DNA from: Apibacter raozihei
Lineage (GTDB): Bacteria > Bacteroidota > Bacteroidia > Flavobacteriales > Weeksellaceae
Direction: 5' to 3'
Assembly (NCBI RefSeq): GCF_004014855.1
Contig: NZ_CP034930.1
Span: 310,001 to 374,000, forward strand
Length of the DNA: 64,000 bases
Shown one piece after another: positions 17,599-27,319 of the stretch (the stretch's first letter is position 1; every line of letters starts with the position of its first letter). A model generated the notes under the pieces. The model made no database searches. It was not told where the DNA came from and saw only the letters and a list, made by a program, of their open reading frames with translations. Both the position numbers and the translations under genes were made by a program.

Positions 17599-17644
17599 AA
17601 TTATATTAATTCTTAATCATAAAAACAATTTATTACATACACAT

Positions 17645-19123
17645 ATGAAAAACACATTTTTTGCCACTATATTTATATTAGTTACTCATTTTATTCAATC
17701 TCAAACTCAGGATTTATCTAAAATGGCTAACGGATACCTAGATTCAAATTTTATTATTTACGATTCTAATGAGCAAGTTTACGGTTATATCTATTTTTAT
17801 AACCAAGGTTCCGTTGATAAAGATCATATTCAGTTTGAATACGTTTTATTAGATAAAAATTTAAATAAGTTATCAAATAACATTTTTACAACAAAAAAAT
17901 ATCTTAATAGATTTGTCAGATATATTACAAACTGTACATTAGTTAATAATGATGAGCTGCTTATCAACTTAAAACATCATGATACATTCTTTATATCTTT
18001 TGCTCTTTTTTCATTTAGAAAAATATCGATTTCTAAAAATATTGTAAGCCCAGAATATTATTATATAGATGAGCAAATAAAAGTAATACCAGATAATTTA
18101 GAAGAATATAAAAAATCTTTAAATCCTGTTTCAAAAGCAGGAGTTAGCTTAGCTAAAGCAAGTACTAACGGTTACTATATTTTAGAGCACAATTATAATA
18201 ACTTTCATTTTTACAAAACTAAATTCATTAAATTTTATAATACGGATAATCAATTAGTATGGAATTATACCTACAATCCTATTGCAACTAGACAAAATTA
18301 TATTACAGCTTCTATAATTCACAATACCTCTGACAACTTATATATAGTAGAGTCTAACAGTGAAGGATTAACTAAACTAGATTGTAAAATTGTTACATTA
18401 GATCAAAAAACCGGAGATAAAAAATATGAGTATCTTCTTGAAAAGGATGTAAGGCAATTTAATCATACTAAAAATTTAAAAGAATTAAATAACCAGCTTA
18501 TAATTTTTGGAAATTATTCTAACTATAAGAAAGGCACATATTTCGATTTGGAAAAAAATCTGGGATTTTATAAAATAGTATTAGATTCAACAGGAAAAGA
18601 AATATCTAAAAAATATGTTGTGTGGGAAGATTTTAATAATAAAATTAAAATAACAGCTAATGGGAGGTTTAAAAAAAATCTCAGAATAAGAACCTTGAAA
18701 TTTTTTGTTTTTAACGATGGTAGAATTTGCATTCTTACAGAGTTAGTTAACAAAAAGCAAAATCAAATCAGTGATTTTGTGTTATTTTTTATGGATAAAG
18801 ATTTTAATCTGATAAAAACTGAAATTATACAAAAAGGAATTTCATATTATAATGATAGCGATGGTTACATGTTTTCTCAATATACCAAAAACGGAAAAGA
18901 AGCTGTGTTTTTCTATACAAGATTTTCAAGTAATGAAAGAAAATGGATACTGGGGGTTAATACCATATCTGATAATGAATTAAAAAAAGAAACTATTCCG
19001 ATTTATTCAGAAGAAGATAAATATATAATATACCCGATGAAAGCCAAAGAAGGATATATTATATTAAGAGAATATAACGAGAACGATAAATATAATCAAA
19101 TTCGTCTGGAAAAGCTTAACTAA
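17645..19123 (+). CDS. Secreted protein of unknown function, paralogue 2
   Basis: A 492-residue paralogue of the preceding protein, with signal peptide MKNTFFATIFILVTHFIQSQ and the same order of segments: VYGYIYFYNQG, LDQKTGDKKYEYLLEKD, LGFYKIVLDSTGKEISKKY, DFVLFFMDKDFNL and the shared C-terminal stretch. It is shorter mainly because of deletions in the middle third. Divergence is large in the N-terminal half and small at the very end, as expected of an old tandem duplication with local conservation or conversion. It ends right before a perfect bidirectional terminator. No known domain or catalytic motif is apparent. Confidence 0.7.
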   Translation: MKNTFFATIFILVTHFIQSQTQDLSKMANGYLDSNFIIYDSNEQVYGYIYFYNQGSVDKDHIQFEYVLLDKNLNKLSNNIFTTKKYLNRFVRYITNCTLVNNDELLINLKHHDTFFISFALFSFRKISISKNIVSPEYYYIDEQIKVIPDNLEEYKKSLNPVSKAGVSLAKASTNGYYILEHNYNNFHFYKTKFIKFYNTDNQLVWNYTYNPIATRQNYITASIIHNTSDNLYIVESNSEGLTKLDCKIVTLDQKTGDKKYEYLLEKDVRQFNHTKNLKELNNQLIIFGNYSNYKKGTYFDLEKNLGFYKIVLDSTGKEISKKYVVWEDFNNKIKITANGRFKKNLRIRTLKFFVFNDGRICILTELVNKKQNQISDFVLFFMDKDFNLIKTEIIQKGISYYNDSDGYMFSQYTKNGKEAVFFYTRFSSNERKWILGVNTISDNELKKETIPIYSEEDKYIIYPMKAKEGYIILREYNENDKYNQIRLEKLN

Positions 19124-19133
19124 TAGCAAATAT

Positions 19134-19163
19134 AAAAAAGCACCTCTACTGAGGTGCTTTTTT
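19134..19163. terminator. Bidirectional terminator between convergent genes
   Basis: A perfect 13-bp stem (aaaaaagcacctc 19134-19146 with gaggtgctttttt 19151-19163) has a 4-nt loop and A/T runs on both sides. It ends the plus-strand secreted pair. Its right arm and loop also encode the last codons and the stop of the minus-strand M48 gene. Confidence 0.9.
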
Positions 19164-20450
19164 ATTATAATAATCTGAAATATTCTTTATTTCATCCAAT
19201 GATAAATTCCACATAAAATTGAGAAATTGCTGATAACTTTCAGACTGATTTTTAGGATTTATCTTTGCCAGATAACGGTTAAGTTTATAATTTTTCCTTC
19301 CTTCATAAATTTTTTCAAAACATTTTCCCAGCCATTCTGTATAATAAGTATCTTCAGGATTATTCTGAAGTTGATACAAGCATAAATATATACCTACACC
19401 ATATTGTTCAAAAAAATACAAGGACGGAACTCTTTCGTAACCCGCAATTTTCTCCAGTTCTTTAAACTCTTCGTTAGGCGTAGATTTCTTAAAATCAGAG
19501 TTAAGTTCACTAAATTCAGATTTAAGCCTGGCAATCCTGAATTCTATTTCCGGATGAGTAGAAACGGAATCCTTATTTATTTTTTCTTTATACAAAGAAT
19601 AATCATATTGCGAAAAATCCTCCTTTTTTAACCATTCATCTTTAAAAAGTTGATTGGGTAAATTAAATACCTTTTTATATATTTCATCTTCTAATCCTTT
19701 AGGACGTATACTATCGTATTTTGCCATCAATTCAAGCGCTCCTAAAAAGGCACCTTCGTTATACGGAGATTTTTTCATTAACACATAGCCCAGAGAATCT
19801 GCCTGATATTCATCTTTTTTACTGGATTCCCCGGCAGCATATAATCTGTTTTTATACAAATCCAAAGCTGCTTGTGAACGATTATATTTTTGCTTTTTTA
19901 TCTCCTTTATTTTCTCTTTATTCGTTGAAGATAAACGTTCCCTGACAATTCCCACCTGTTTGCGTAAAGAGTGGTTGAGCATATTATGGCTTAGTTCATG
20001 AGAAAGAACAGAAGCAATCTGATCTTCGTTATCCATCCAATAAAATAATCCCATATTTAAAACAAAAGTTCCATCGGGAAGGCAGAAAGCATTTAAACTA
20101 GGATCCTTAGATATTAATAAGTTTAAGTTTTGTGGAATAGAGGAATTATTTACTCTCAATTTCTCTAGTATTTTAGCTGCATAATCCGTAAAACGCGAAT
20201 CATAACAAAAATTTCCTTCCTTAATTTCCTCTTTAAATTCTTTATTAAATTCTTCAAATTCCTTAACCAGCAACTTGAGTTCCTTTCCCGAATACTCTTT
20301 CTTTAAAGATTCAATAAACTTTTTTCCTGATTCACTAAATAAAGAGGCTGCTTCCTCTCGTTTATTTTTGTCCGCTGTATCAATAGGCATATAGTTTTGA
20401 GAAAACGCGATACCCGAACATAAAATAAATAACATTCTGATGATTTTCAT
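19146..20450 (-). CDS. M48-family zinc metalloprotease, secreted
   Basis: A 434-residue protease with signal peptide MKIIRMLFILCSGIAFSQ. The catalytic motif HELSHNMLNH provides two zinc-binding histidines and the catalytic glutamate; a downstream segment (KDEYQADSLGYVLM) provides the third ligand, Glu, as in M48 peptidases of the BepA/LoiP type that remove misfolded envelope proteins. A helical region with possible TPR-like hairpins follows (about 290-434). An in-frame GTG at 20477 lies inside the -7 promoter box, so the ATG at 20450, which gives a proper signal peptide, is chosen. The gene is convergent with the secreted pair and shares their terminator, its stop codon lying in the loop. Confidence 0.88.
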   Translation of the reverse strand: MKIIRMLFILCSGIAFSQNYMPIDTADKNKREEAASLFSESGKKFIESLKKEYSGKELKLLVKEFEEFNKEFKEEIKEGNFCYDSRFTDYAAKILEKLRVNNSSIPQNLNLLISKDPSLNAFCLPDGTFVLNMGLFYWMDNEDQIASVLSHELSHNMLNHSLRKQVGIVRERLSSTNKEKIKEIKKQKYNRSQAALDLYKNRLYAAGESSKKDEYQADSLGYVLMKKSPYNEGAFLGALELMAKYDSIRPKGLEDEIYKKVFNLPNQLFKDEWLKKEDFSQYDYSLYKEKINKDSVSTHPEIEFRIARLKSEFSELNSDFKKSTPNEEFKELEKIAGYERVPSLYFFEQYGVGIYLCLYQLQNNPEDTYYTEWLGKCFEKIYEGRKNYKLNRYLAKINPKNQSESYQQFLNFMWNLSLDEIKNISDYYNKKAPQ

Positions 20451-20466
20451 TTCATTAATTTTTAGG

Positions 20467-20496
20467 CAAAAATACACTTTACATTATAATTTCAAA
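20467..20496 (-). promoter_or_regulatory. Bacteroidota-type promoter of the M48 gene
   Basis: On the minus strand TTTG (20496-20493) is followed after 18 nt by TATTTTTG (20474-20467), a full consensus promoter. The ATG at 20450 lies 16 nt downstream. The box overlaps the GTG at 20477, which rules that codon out as a start. Confidence 0.75.
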
Positions 20497-20604
20497 ATGG
20501 ATTATAAATCAAGAAGACCTTTCATTTAAATGGCTTCATACAGCAACCATATAACTCTCTCATTTGTAAAACAATTTAAAAATTAAGATAAGTAAATAAA
20601 ATAT

Positions 20605-20635
20605 TATATTTATTTAGACTAAATAAATATATTTG
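20605..20635 (+). promoter_or_regulatory. 27-bp palindromic operator and promoter of the siderophore receptor
   Basis: Positions 20605-20631 form a perfect palindrome with 13-bp arms around a single central A; its core is atttagactaaat. The -7 box TATATTTG (20628-20635) overlaps the right arm, so a bound protein would block transcription. The ATTTAG/CTAAAT half-sites and the iron-uptake genes downstream suggest Fur or a DtxR-type regulator. Palindromes arise easily in AT-rich DNA, but arms this long at a promoter are unlikely to be chance. Confidence 0.65.
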
Positions 20636-20648
20636 TATAAAATATAAT

Positions 20649-22832
20649 ATGAAACTTTATATATTTATCGTTCTTTTTATTACATGTTGTAATGTTGTAC
20701 TATCTCAGGTTGATACAACACAAAATTCCCTGACAACTGAAAATTCGGATTCTTTAAAAACTTCGAAAATTTTCAAGGAAAACCATCTTGACTCAATAAT
20801 CATCAGAAATAATCAAGAAAAATATAATTCAAAAAATATATCCGGTTCTTTACGCTTAGATGAACCCATTTTAGAAATCCCTCAGAATATACAGATTGTT
20901 AATTCAGCTATTATAAAAGATCAGCTTATTACAAGCATGAGTGACGGACTTATCAAAAATATTAGTGGTGTTACCCGCTTGGAACACTGGGGAGATACCT
21001 ATGTACGAATAAATATGAGAGGTTCAAGAGCTTCTGCCTTTAGAGATGGCATGAATGTAACATCCACCTGGGGACCGTTAACAGAAGATATGAGTTTTGT
21101 AGAAAGAGTAGAAATTGTGAAAGGTCCTTCCGGATTTATGATGTCTAACGGAGAACCCAGTGGAATATATAATGTAGTAATGAAAAAGCCAGTTAAAAAT
21201 AATCAAAACTTAATATCTCTTATGTTGGGCAGTTACGATTATTATAGAGGAGCATTGGATATCGGGGGTAAAATAGATCAGAAAGGCAAGCTACTGTACC
21301 GATTAAATATCTATGGGCAGAGCAACAATTCATTCAGAAAATATGAATTTAACAAAAAAGCAGGAATTGCCCCTGTATTAAGCTATCAAATAGATGACAA
21401 CACCTTACTAACATTGGAATATACTTACCAAAGCGTAAACATGTCTAATATTGGATCTTACTATAGCTTTTCTCCGTCGGGTTATGCCAGCCTTCCAAGA
21501 AACTATTCAGTATTAGCTCCAGGAATGGAACCCACCAAAATAGAAGATCAATCTTTTACAGTCAATTTGCAGCACAACCTTTCCGAAAACTGGAAAATTA
21601 CAGCTCAAGCAGCTTACTTCAACTATTATAAAAAGGGCAGTTCATTATGGCTTAATTATATTAACACCCATGGAGATTTAAGGAGAACAGTATCCATTGG
21701 AGATGCCATAAACGAAATGAAATTTGGACAGGTATTTGTAAACGGCTCAATAAATACCGGTAAGATAAAACATAGAATACTTGCCGGTTTGGATTTAGGC
21801 AATAAAGAATATTGGGGAGACTGGTCACAGACTTTTGCTCTGGATACAGAAGATTCTTATAACATTTACGCTCCCGGAAACGGTTCAGCTTCACTGGGTC
21901 TACCCACCTTTGACAGAAGTAAAAGTATTAAAGAAAGATCCGGTGGGTCAAAATATCTTTTAAAATATACAGGGATTTATGTACAGGATGAACTAGGAGT
22001 TTTTGATGAGAAATTACGAATCACCATAGCTACGAGATATACTTCAGCTGAAGATACTTCTTACGGAGTTACTGCTGAAAAAAACAGGTTTACACCCAGG
22101 CTGGGCATTAGCTATTCCCTTACCCCAAATACTTCCTTATACGCCTTATACGATCAGGCTTTTGTACCTCAGTCCGGAAATAAAAGAGACGGAGGTAAGA
22201 TTGATCCTATCGTTGGGAATAATATAGAATTGGGAGCAAAAAAAATATGGTTTGACGGAAAATGGAACAGTTCTCTTTCCGTTTATCAAATTACAAAGAA
22301 AAATCAACTTTCTGCCGATCCGGATAACACTTCCTCAGAGTCCTATGTTCTTCAATTAGGAAAAACACGAACCCAAGGAGTAGAAGTTGATATACAAGGA
22401 ACTTTAAGCAAAGGATTCAACATGATAGCAAATTATGCTTTTACAGAATCTAAAATAACAGAAGATACCAAACAATATAAAAAAGGAACTCTTGTTCCCG
22501 GTTATGCGAAACACGTAGCAAATATAATTTTAAGATATTCGTTTTCCGAAGGAATTTTAAAAGGCTGGGGTATTAATACGGCATATACTCTACAGGCAGA
22601 TCGTTCAACCTGGAATACTGTAGAAGGTGAAAAAGCACTTCCTGATTACAATCGATTTGATGCGGGAATTTCCTGGACTAATAACAAAATAACTATAGCT
22701 CTCAACATAAATAATCTTTTTGACCAATACTTATACAGTGGTTCTGCCGGTAACATTGGAAAAGTGATGACCTGGAGATGGCAGACAGAAGCATCCAGAA
22801 ACTATCGTTTAGGCATCTCTTATACATTTTAA
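20649..22832 (+). CDS. TonB-dependent siderophore receptor
   Basis: A 727-residue outer membrane receptor: signal peptide (MKLYIFIVLFITCCNVVLSQ), an unusually long polar linker, then a plug (about 70-185) with IPQNIQIVNSAIIKDQ, GDTYVRINMRGSRASAFRDG and VERVEIVKGPSGFMMSNGEP, the order typical of the FhuA/FoxA-like ferrisiderophore receptor class. The barrel contains the usual LTPNTSLYALYDQAFVPQSG and GVEVDIQGTLSKGFNMIANY segments and ends in ISYTF with a terminal phenylalanine. The gene is followed after 2 nt by a PepSY-type membrane protein, a common partner. Control by iron is likely from the operator-like palindrome at its promoter. The exact siderophore cannot be deduced. Confidence 0.92.
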   Translation: MKLYIFIVLFITCCNVVLSQVDTTQNSLTTENSDSLKTSKIFKENHLDSIIIRNNQEKYNSKNISGSLRLDEPILEIPQNIQIVNSAIIKDQLITSMSDGLIKNISGVTRLEHWGDTYVRINMRGSRASAFRDGMNVTSTWGPLTEDMSFVERVEIVKGPSGFMMSNGEPSGIYNVVMKKPVKNNQNLISLMLGSYDYYRGALDIGGKIDQKGKLLYRLNIYGQSNNSFRKYEFNKKAGIAPVLSYQIDDNTLLTLEYTYQSVNMSNIGSYYSFSPSGYASLPRNYSVLAPGMEPTKIEDQSFTVNLQHNLSENWKITAQAAYFNYYKKGSSLWLNYINTHGDLRRTVSIGDAINEMKFGQVFVNGSINTGKIKHRILAGLDLGNKEYWGDWSQTFALDTEDSYNIYAPGNGSASLGLPTFDRSKSIKERSGGSKYLLKYTGIYVQDELGVFDEKLRITIATRYTSAEDTSYGVTAEKNRFTPRLGISYSLTPNTSLYALYDQAFVPQSGNKRDGGKIDPIVGNNIELGAKKIWFDGKWNSSLSVYQITKKNQLSADPDNTSSESYVLQLGKTRTQGVEVDIQGTLSKGFNMIANYAFTESKITEDTKQYKKGTLVPGYAKHVANIILRYSFSEGILKGWGINTAYTLQADRSTWNTVEGEKALPDYNRFDAGISWTNNKITIALNINNLFDQYLYSGSAGNIGKVMTWRWQTEASRNYRLGISYTF

Positions 22833-22834
22833 CA

Positions 22835-23983
22835 GTGAAAAAGAAAAAATTTAATTTAAAATTCTTATTTCATTGGCTCCATCTATGGGTAGGACTTATA
22901 TGCGGAATCATAGTTTTCATAGTCGCTATTACAGGATGCTTATATTCTTTCAAAGATGAAATAACAAGCATTTTAGATTCTCACTTGATTATAAAAACTC
23001 AAAACAAACCTTTGTTGAAGCCTTTTGTATTAAAAAAAAGAGCGGAAAAATATATATTTTTAACACAGGCAGACAGTGCTAACAAAATATATGGGGTTTC
23101 ATACGAAAAAAACAAAGCAGCATCAATTGCTTACAGCCATTATGAGAAGGGATATTCCACCATTTACCTTAATCCATACACAGGTAACTACATAGACAAA
23201 AAACATATCAAAAAAGGCTTTTTTCCTTGGGTGCTTTCCGGTCACCGAAGCCTTTGGCTACCTTACAAGACAGGGCATCTAATAGTAGGCTGGGCAACCT
23301 TTCTTTTTGTTATTACAACCCTTTCAGGACTCATACTATGGTGGCCAAAAAAATGGAAAAAAAAACATCTGAATTCAGCATTTAAAGTAAAATGGAATGC
23401 CCGTTTTTTCCGGTTAAACTATGACCTGCATAATGTATTAGGCTTTTATACCTGTATATTTGCTCTTATAATTGCTGTTACAGGACTAAACTGGAGTTTT
23501 CAATGGTTTTCGCATTTGTATTATGGAATTATATCCGGAGGTCAGAAAATTATAATACATTACAAACCTCCTCCGGATGAATCCCCCCCTACCCCTCACG
23601 CAGATTCTATATTATGGGAAAAAGTATTATCAATATATCCTATAAACAAAAAAGGTGTGTTCATTTTTGACTATCCTTCAGACAACGATCACAACTTTAG
23701 AATAGGCTATAACCCCGATACTAAAAATTACTATCGAAGAGAATTTAAATTTTATAATTCGTCCGAAATTCAAGAAATACAAAACATGAACAGCCTCTAC
23801 TCCATCTCTTATGAAAAATCTTCTTATGCACAAAAATTATATCGTATGAATTATGATATTCATATTGGTTCTATTGCGGGCATTACGGGCAAAATTATCG
23901 TCTTTTTGATAAGCCTGATTCTGGCCAGCTTACCTGTCACAGGATGCATAATATGGTGGAAGAAAGGATTTCGCATGCCCTGA
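22835..23983 (+). CDS. PepSY-associated membrane protein (siderophore reduction/uptake partner)
   Basis: A 382-residue inner-membrane protein with four main transmembrane helices (about residues 13-38, 145-167, 197-222 and 345-375) and a large periplasmic PepSY-like region. It starts in the usual way for the family, with a lysine-rich stretch followed by HWLHLWVGLICGIIVFIVA. Conserved histidines near the helices (HWLHLW, SGHRSLW, YDLHN, YDIHIG) are typical and may bind haem. The start is taken as the GTG at 22835, two nt after the receptor stop; the longer in-frame ORF from 22778 lies inside the receptor gene. PepSY_TM proteins are encoded beside siderophore receptors and are thought to reduce or release iron in the periplasm. 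Confidence 0.85.
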   Translation: MKKKKFNLKFLFHWLHLWVGLICGIIVFIVAITGCLYSFKDEITSILDSHLIIKTQNKPLLKPFVLKKRAEKYIFLTQADSANKIYGVSYEKNKAASIAYSHYEKGYSTIYLNPYTGNYIDKKHIKKGFFPWVLSGHRSLWLPYKTGHLIVGWATFLFVITTLSGLILWWPKKWKKKHLNSAFKVKWNARFFRLNYDLHNVLGFYTCIFALIIAVTGLNWSFQWFSHLYYGIISGGQKIIIHYKPPPDESPPTPHADSILWEKVLSIYPINKKGVFIFDYPSDNDHNFRIGYNPDTKNYYRREFKFYNSSEIQEIQNMNSLYSISYEKSSYAQKLYRMNYDIHIGSIAGITGKIIVFLISLILASLPVTGCIIWWKKGFRMP

Positions 23984-24103
23984 ATGTATATACAAATACC
24001 CAAAACTAATTCAAAAAACCAACAAAAAAAGGTTGGACACATATTCTATTCATTTTAGGCAAAATAGATTTCATTTTAACAAACAGAAAACAACTATAAT
24101 AAT

Positions 24104-24122
24104 CATCAAAATTGTACCTTTG
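24104..24122 (+). promoter_or_regulatory. metH promoter (-7 box TACCTTTG)
   Basis: TACCTTTG at 24115-24122 matches TAnnTTTG, 16 nt before the metH ATG. The 18-nt string atcaaaattgtacctttg recurs exactly upstream of the DUF454 gene at 26835-26852. No cobalamin riboswitch is seen in the 155-nt gap. Confidence 0.5.
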
Positions 24123-24138
24123 TAAAGTTTTACAAACC

Positions 24139-26802
24139 ATGCAGAATACATTAAAATTATCCGGATTAGAAGTTTTCTCTGTTTTTCCTGACAGTAACTT
24201 TATCAATATAGGTGAAAGAACCAACGTGACCGGTTCCCGTAAGTTTTTAAATCTAATTAAAAATGAAAAATACGACGAAGCTCTTTCAGTAGCTAGAGAT
24301 CAGGTAGAAGGAGGTGCTCAAATCATTGACATATGCATGGATGAAGGTTTGATTGACGGAGTAAAAGCCATGACTACCTTTTTACGGCTTATTGCTTCTG
24401 AACCGGATATTGCAAGGGTTCCACTTGTGGTTGATTCTTCCAACTGGGAGGTCATTGAAGCTGGACTAAAAAACCTTCAGGGAAAAGGAATCGTAAACTC
24501 CATCAGTCTTAAAGAAGGAGAAGAAGAATTTATACAAAAAGCTAAAATCATAAAAAGATACGGAGCTGCAATGATTGTAATGGCTTTTGATGAAGAAGGG
24601 CAGGCTGATAATCTTGAAAAAAGGAAAGTTATATCTAAACGCTCGTATGATATACTAGTAAATAAATTAGGAGTCAACCCTTCCGATATTATATTTGACC
24701 TTAACATTTTTCCTGTAGGTACCGGTATGCAGGAACACCGTAGAAATGCTCTTGATTTTTTCGAAGGCACCCATTGGGTTAAGGAAAATCTTCCCGGATG
24801 CTTTGTTTCAGGAGGTGTCAGTAATGTTTCATTCTCTTTCAGAGGTAACAATAAAGTTAGGGAAGCCATTAATGCTGCCTTTCTTTACCATGCTATAAAA
24901 CATGGAATGGACATGGGTATCGTAAACCCAACTCAGCTGGAAATATATGAAGAAATAGAACCTGAACTGCTTAAAAAAATTGAGGATGTTCTTTTTGACC
25001 GTAGTGAAGAGGCTACTGAAAACCTAATAGAATATGCCGAAACCATTACGCAGGACAAAGAAGCAAAAGAACAGAAAATAGAGGAATGGAGAACTTATCC
25101 TATAGAAAAACGACTGGAATATGCCTTAATTAAAGGAAATGCTGATCATATTGAACAAGATGTGGAAGAAGCTCGTCAATTGGCCAGTAAACCGCTGGAT
25201 GTAATTGAAGGCCCTCTGATGGATGGAATGAACACCGTAGGAGAACTTTTTGGAGCAGGTAAAATGTTTTTACCTCAGGTAGTCAAAACTGCAAGGGTTA
25301 TGAAAAAGGCAGTTGCATATCTACAACCATTTATAGAAGAGGAAAAAAACGGGGAAACCCAATCGAATGGAAGAATTTTGATGGCTACGGTAAAAGGCGA
25401 CGTACACGACATTGGTAAAAATATTGTGGGTGTTGTTCTTGCTTGCAATAACTACGAAATTATCGATCTCGGGGTTATGGTTCCCAAAGAAAAAATCATT
25501 GATACCGCTATTAAAGAAAATGTGGATCTGATTGGACTCAGCGGTCTTATTACTCCTTCTCTTGATGAAATGATCAGTGTAGTTGAAGAGCTTGAAAAAC
25601 GGCAACTATCCTATCCGGTCATGATTGGGGGAGCTACAACTTCAAAAATTCATACAGCCTTAAAAATTGCACCTAAATACAGTCATACAACTATTCACGT
25701 TTTAGACGCTTCCAAATCAGTTACAGTAGCCTCTTCCCTTTTATCCTCCCAAAGTGAAGAATTTAAAAAGAAAATACACGAAGAGTATATTCATCTAAGA
25801 GAAGGATATTTAAACCGAAGCGTGGAAAAAGAATACTTAACTCTTCAACAGGCACGAAATAATAAATTTCAATTAGACTGGTCTGAATTTTCTCCCTATA
25901 CACCTAAGCAAATCGGAGTACAGGTTTTTGATTCTATACCTCTGGACGAGTTAAAAGAATATATTGACTGGCAACCTTTTTTTAGAGCTTGGGAATTAGC
26001 TGGAAAATTCCCTAATATATTGACTGACAAAATTGTGGGTGAAGAAGCCAGCAATTTATATAAAGATGCCTTAGAAATGCTTGAAAAAGTAGTCAGTGAA
26101 AATCTTTTGCAACCTAAAGCAGTAATAGGTGTTTTTCATGCCAATTCCAATGAACAGGACGATATAGAAATTTACGATAAAAATAATCATAAGATAAACA
26201 CATTCCGCACTTTACGCCAACAAAACAAAAAATCAGAAGGAATTCCTAATCTTGCGTTATCTGATTTTATACTTCCTAAAAATGAAGAAAACACTCATGA
26301 TTATATAGGATGTTTTGCCGTTTCTATTTTCGGTGCAGAACAATTAGCCAAATATTATGAGGCTGATAACGACGACTATTCTGCCATTATGATAAAAGCA
26401 ATTGCCGATCGTCTGGCTGAAGCTTTGGCTGAGTACATGCATGCAAAAATTCGTAGAGAAATATGGGGGTATGCTTATGACGAAACTCTGGACAATGAAT
26501 CGCTCATTAAAGAAAAATATCAAGGGATTCGTCCTGCCCCGGGCTATCCTGCCTGCCCGGATCATCTTGAAAAAATTGCTATTTGGGAATTACTGGATGT
26601 GAATACAGCCATAGGTGTACAACTCACTGAAAGCCTGGCCATGTATCCAGCCTCATCAGTATCTGGTTACTACTTTGCCAACCCTAAATCCAAATATTTC
26701 GGACTGGGTAAAATTACCCTTGAACAGGTTGAAGATTATGCTAAGCGAAAAGAAATAAAATTGGAGGATGCCAAATATTGGCTACAGCCTAATTTAGCCT
26801 GA
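24139..26802 (+). CDS. metH: Cobalamin-dependent methionine synthase, C-terminal modules only
   Basis: An 887-residue protein with the methyltetrahydrofolate (pterin)-binding barrel (starts at [15 protein letters not shown], about residues 20-280), the helical cap (about 320-400), the B12-binding Rossmann domain with DVHDIG whose His423 is the lower cobalt ligand, and the AdoMet-dependent reactivation domain (about 555-887, with [12 protein letters not shown]). The N-terminal homocysteine-binding barrel is absent. Bacteroidota often encode that module as a separate gene, but none lies next to this one. The ATG at 24139 is chosen over a TTG-like upstream start because the latter would lie inside the promoter. 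The protein is expected to transfer a methyl group from methyl-THF via cobalamin once its partner is supplied in trans. Confidence 0.93.
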   Translation: MQNTLKLSGLEVFSVFPDSNFINIGERTNVTGSRKFLNLIKNEKYDEALSVARDQVEGGAQIIDICMDEGLIDGVKAMTTFLRLIASEPDIARVPLVVDSSNWEVIEAGLKNLQGKGIVNSISLKEGEEEFIQKAKIIKRYGAAMIVMAFDEEGQADNLEKRKVISKRSYDILVNKLGVNPSDIIFDLNIFPVGTGMQEHRRNALDFFEGTHWVKENLPGCFVSGGVSNVSFSFRGNNKVREAINAAFLYHAIKHGMDMGIVNPTQLEIYEEIEPELLKKIEDVLFDRSEEATENLIEYAETITQDKEAKEQKIEEWRTYPIEKRLEYALIKGNADHIEQDVEEARQLASKPLDVIEGPLMDGMNTVGELFGAGKMFLPQVVKTARVMKKAVAYLQPFIEEEKNGETQSNGRILMATVKGDVHDIGKNIVGVVLACNNYEIIDLGVMVPKEKIIDTAIKENVDLIGLSGLITPSLDEMISVVEELEKRQLSYPVMIGGATTSKIHTALKIAPKYSHTTIHVLDASKSVTVASSLLSSQSEEFKKKIHEEYIHLREGYLNRSVEKEYLTLQQARNNKFQLDWSEFSPYTPKQIGVQVFDSIPLDELKEYIDWQPFFRAWELAGKFPNILTDKIVGEEASNLYKDALEMLEKVVSENLLQPKAVIGVFHANSNEQDDIEIYDKNNHKINTFRTLRQQNKKSEGIPNLALSDFILPKNEENTHDYIGCFAVSIFGAEQLAKYYEADNDDYSAIMIKAIADRLAEALAEYMHAKIRREIWGYAYDETLDNESLIKEKYQGIRPAPGYPACPDHLEKIAIWELLDVNTAIGVQLTESLAMYPASSVSGYYFANPKSKYFGLGKITLEQVEDYAKRKEIKLEDAKYWLQPNLA

Positions 26803-26834
26803 TATTTATTAGAGTTTAAAAGAACATATTAAAA

Positions 26835-26852
26835 ATCAAAATTGTACCTTTG
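26835..26852 (+). promoter_or_regulatory. Promoter of the DUF454 gene
   Basis: TACCTTTG at 26845-26852, in the same 18-nt context as the metH promoter. It ends 6 nt before the ATG at 26859, so the mRNA is probably leaderless or nearly so. Confidence 0.5.
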
Positions 26853-26858
26853 AAATTC

Positions 26859-27221
26859 ATGAAATTTTTTTGGCTTACTTTAGGTTCGGTTTCATTAGTT
26901 TTGGGCATTATTGGAGCATTTCTTCCGATACTTCCTACCACTCCTTTTTTACTTTTAACTACCTACTGCTATGCAAGAGGTTCTAAAAAATTTCATACAT
27001 GGTTTACCTCTTCAGCTATCTACAAAAAGTATCTGGAAGATTACGTTCAGGATAAAACCATGACTTTGAAACAAAAGCTGATACTTCTCACAACTGTAAC
27101 TTCTGTTTCTCTAACTTTTATTATTTTGTTTGATAATTTATTAATGAGATGCTCATTAAGCCTCGTAATACTGGGACATATTTTGTATTTTGGATTTTAC
27201 GTAAAAACAAAGAAGAAATAA
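26859..27221 (+). CDS. DUF454 (YbaN-like) inner-membrane protein
   Basis: A 120-residue membrane protein. The first helix carries the family signature LGSVSLVLGIIGAFLPILPTTPF, followed by the cytoplasmic-looking YARGSKKFHTWFTSSAIYKKYLEDY segment and two C-terminal helices (about 75-93 and 95-113). This is the full length and order of DUF454/YbaN proteins, whose role is unknown. A TTG at 26850 is in frame, but it falls inside the -7 promoter box, so the ATG at 26859 is used. It probably forms its own transcription unit behind metH. Confidence 0.88.
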   Translation: MKFFWLTLGSVSLVLGIIGAFLPILPTTPFLLLTTYCYARGSKKFHTWFTSSAIYKKYLEDYVQDKTMTLKQKLILLTTVTSVSLTFIILFDNLLMRCSLSLVILGHILYFGFYVKTKKK

Positions 27222-27319
27222 AAAATATTTTAATTAATTAATAATAATTTAAATACATATTTTAGTAATTGTATTTTATCACTCTAACTAATTACAATAA
27301 ATAGACCTAAAAATTAATT

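Noticed and set aside
20451-20477. GTG at 20477 as start of the M48 protease
   Set aside because: It lies inside the -7 box of a full consensus promoter; the ATG at 20450 gives a proper signal peptide.
22778-22834. Earlier start of the PepSY protein inside the receptor gene
   Set aside because: The additional 19 residues are out-of-frame receptor sequence; the GTG at 22835 gives the usual family N-terminus.
23984-24138. Cobalamin riboswitch upstream of metH
   Set aside because: The gap is only 155 nt, AT-rich and lacks a B12-box-like sequence; the ATG directly follows a promoter.
24477-24869. 130-residue minus-strand ORF inside metH
   Set aside because: It is a shadow of a strongly conserved coding region, with no start signal or family features.
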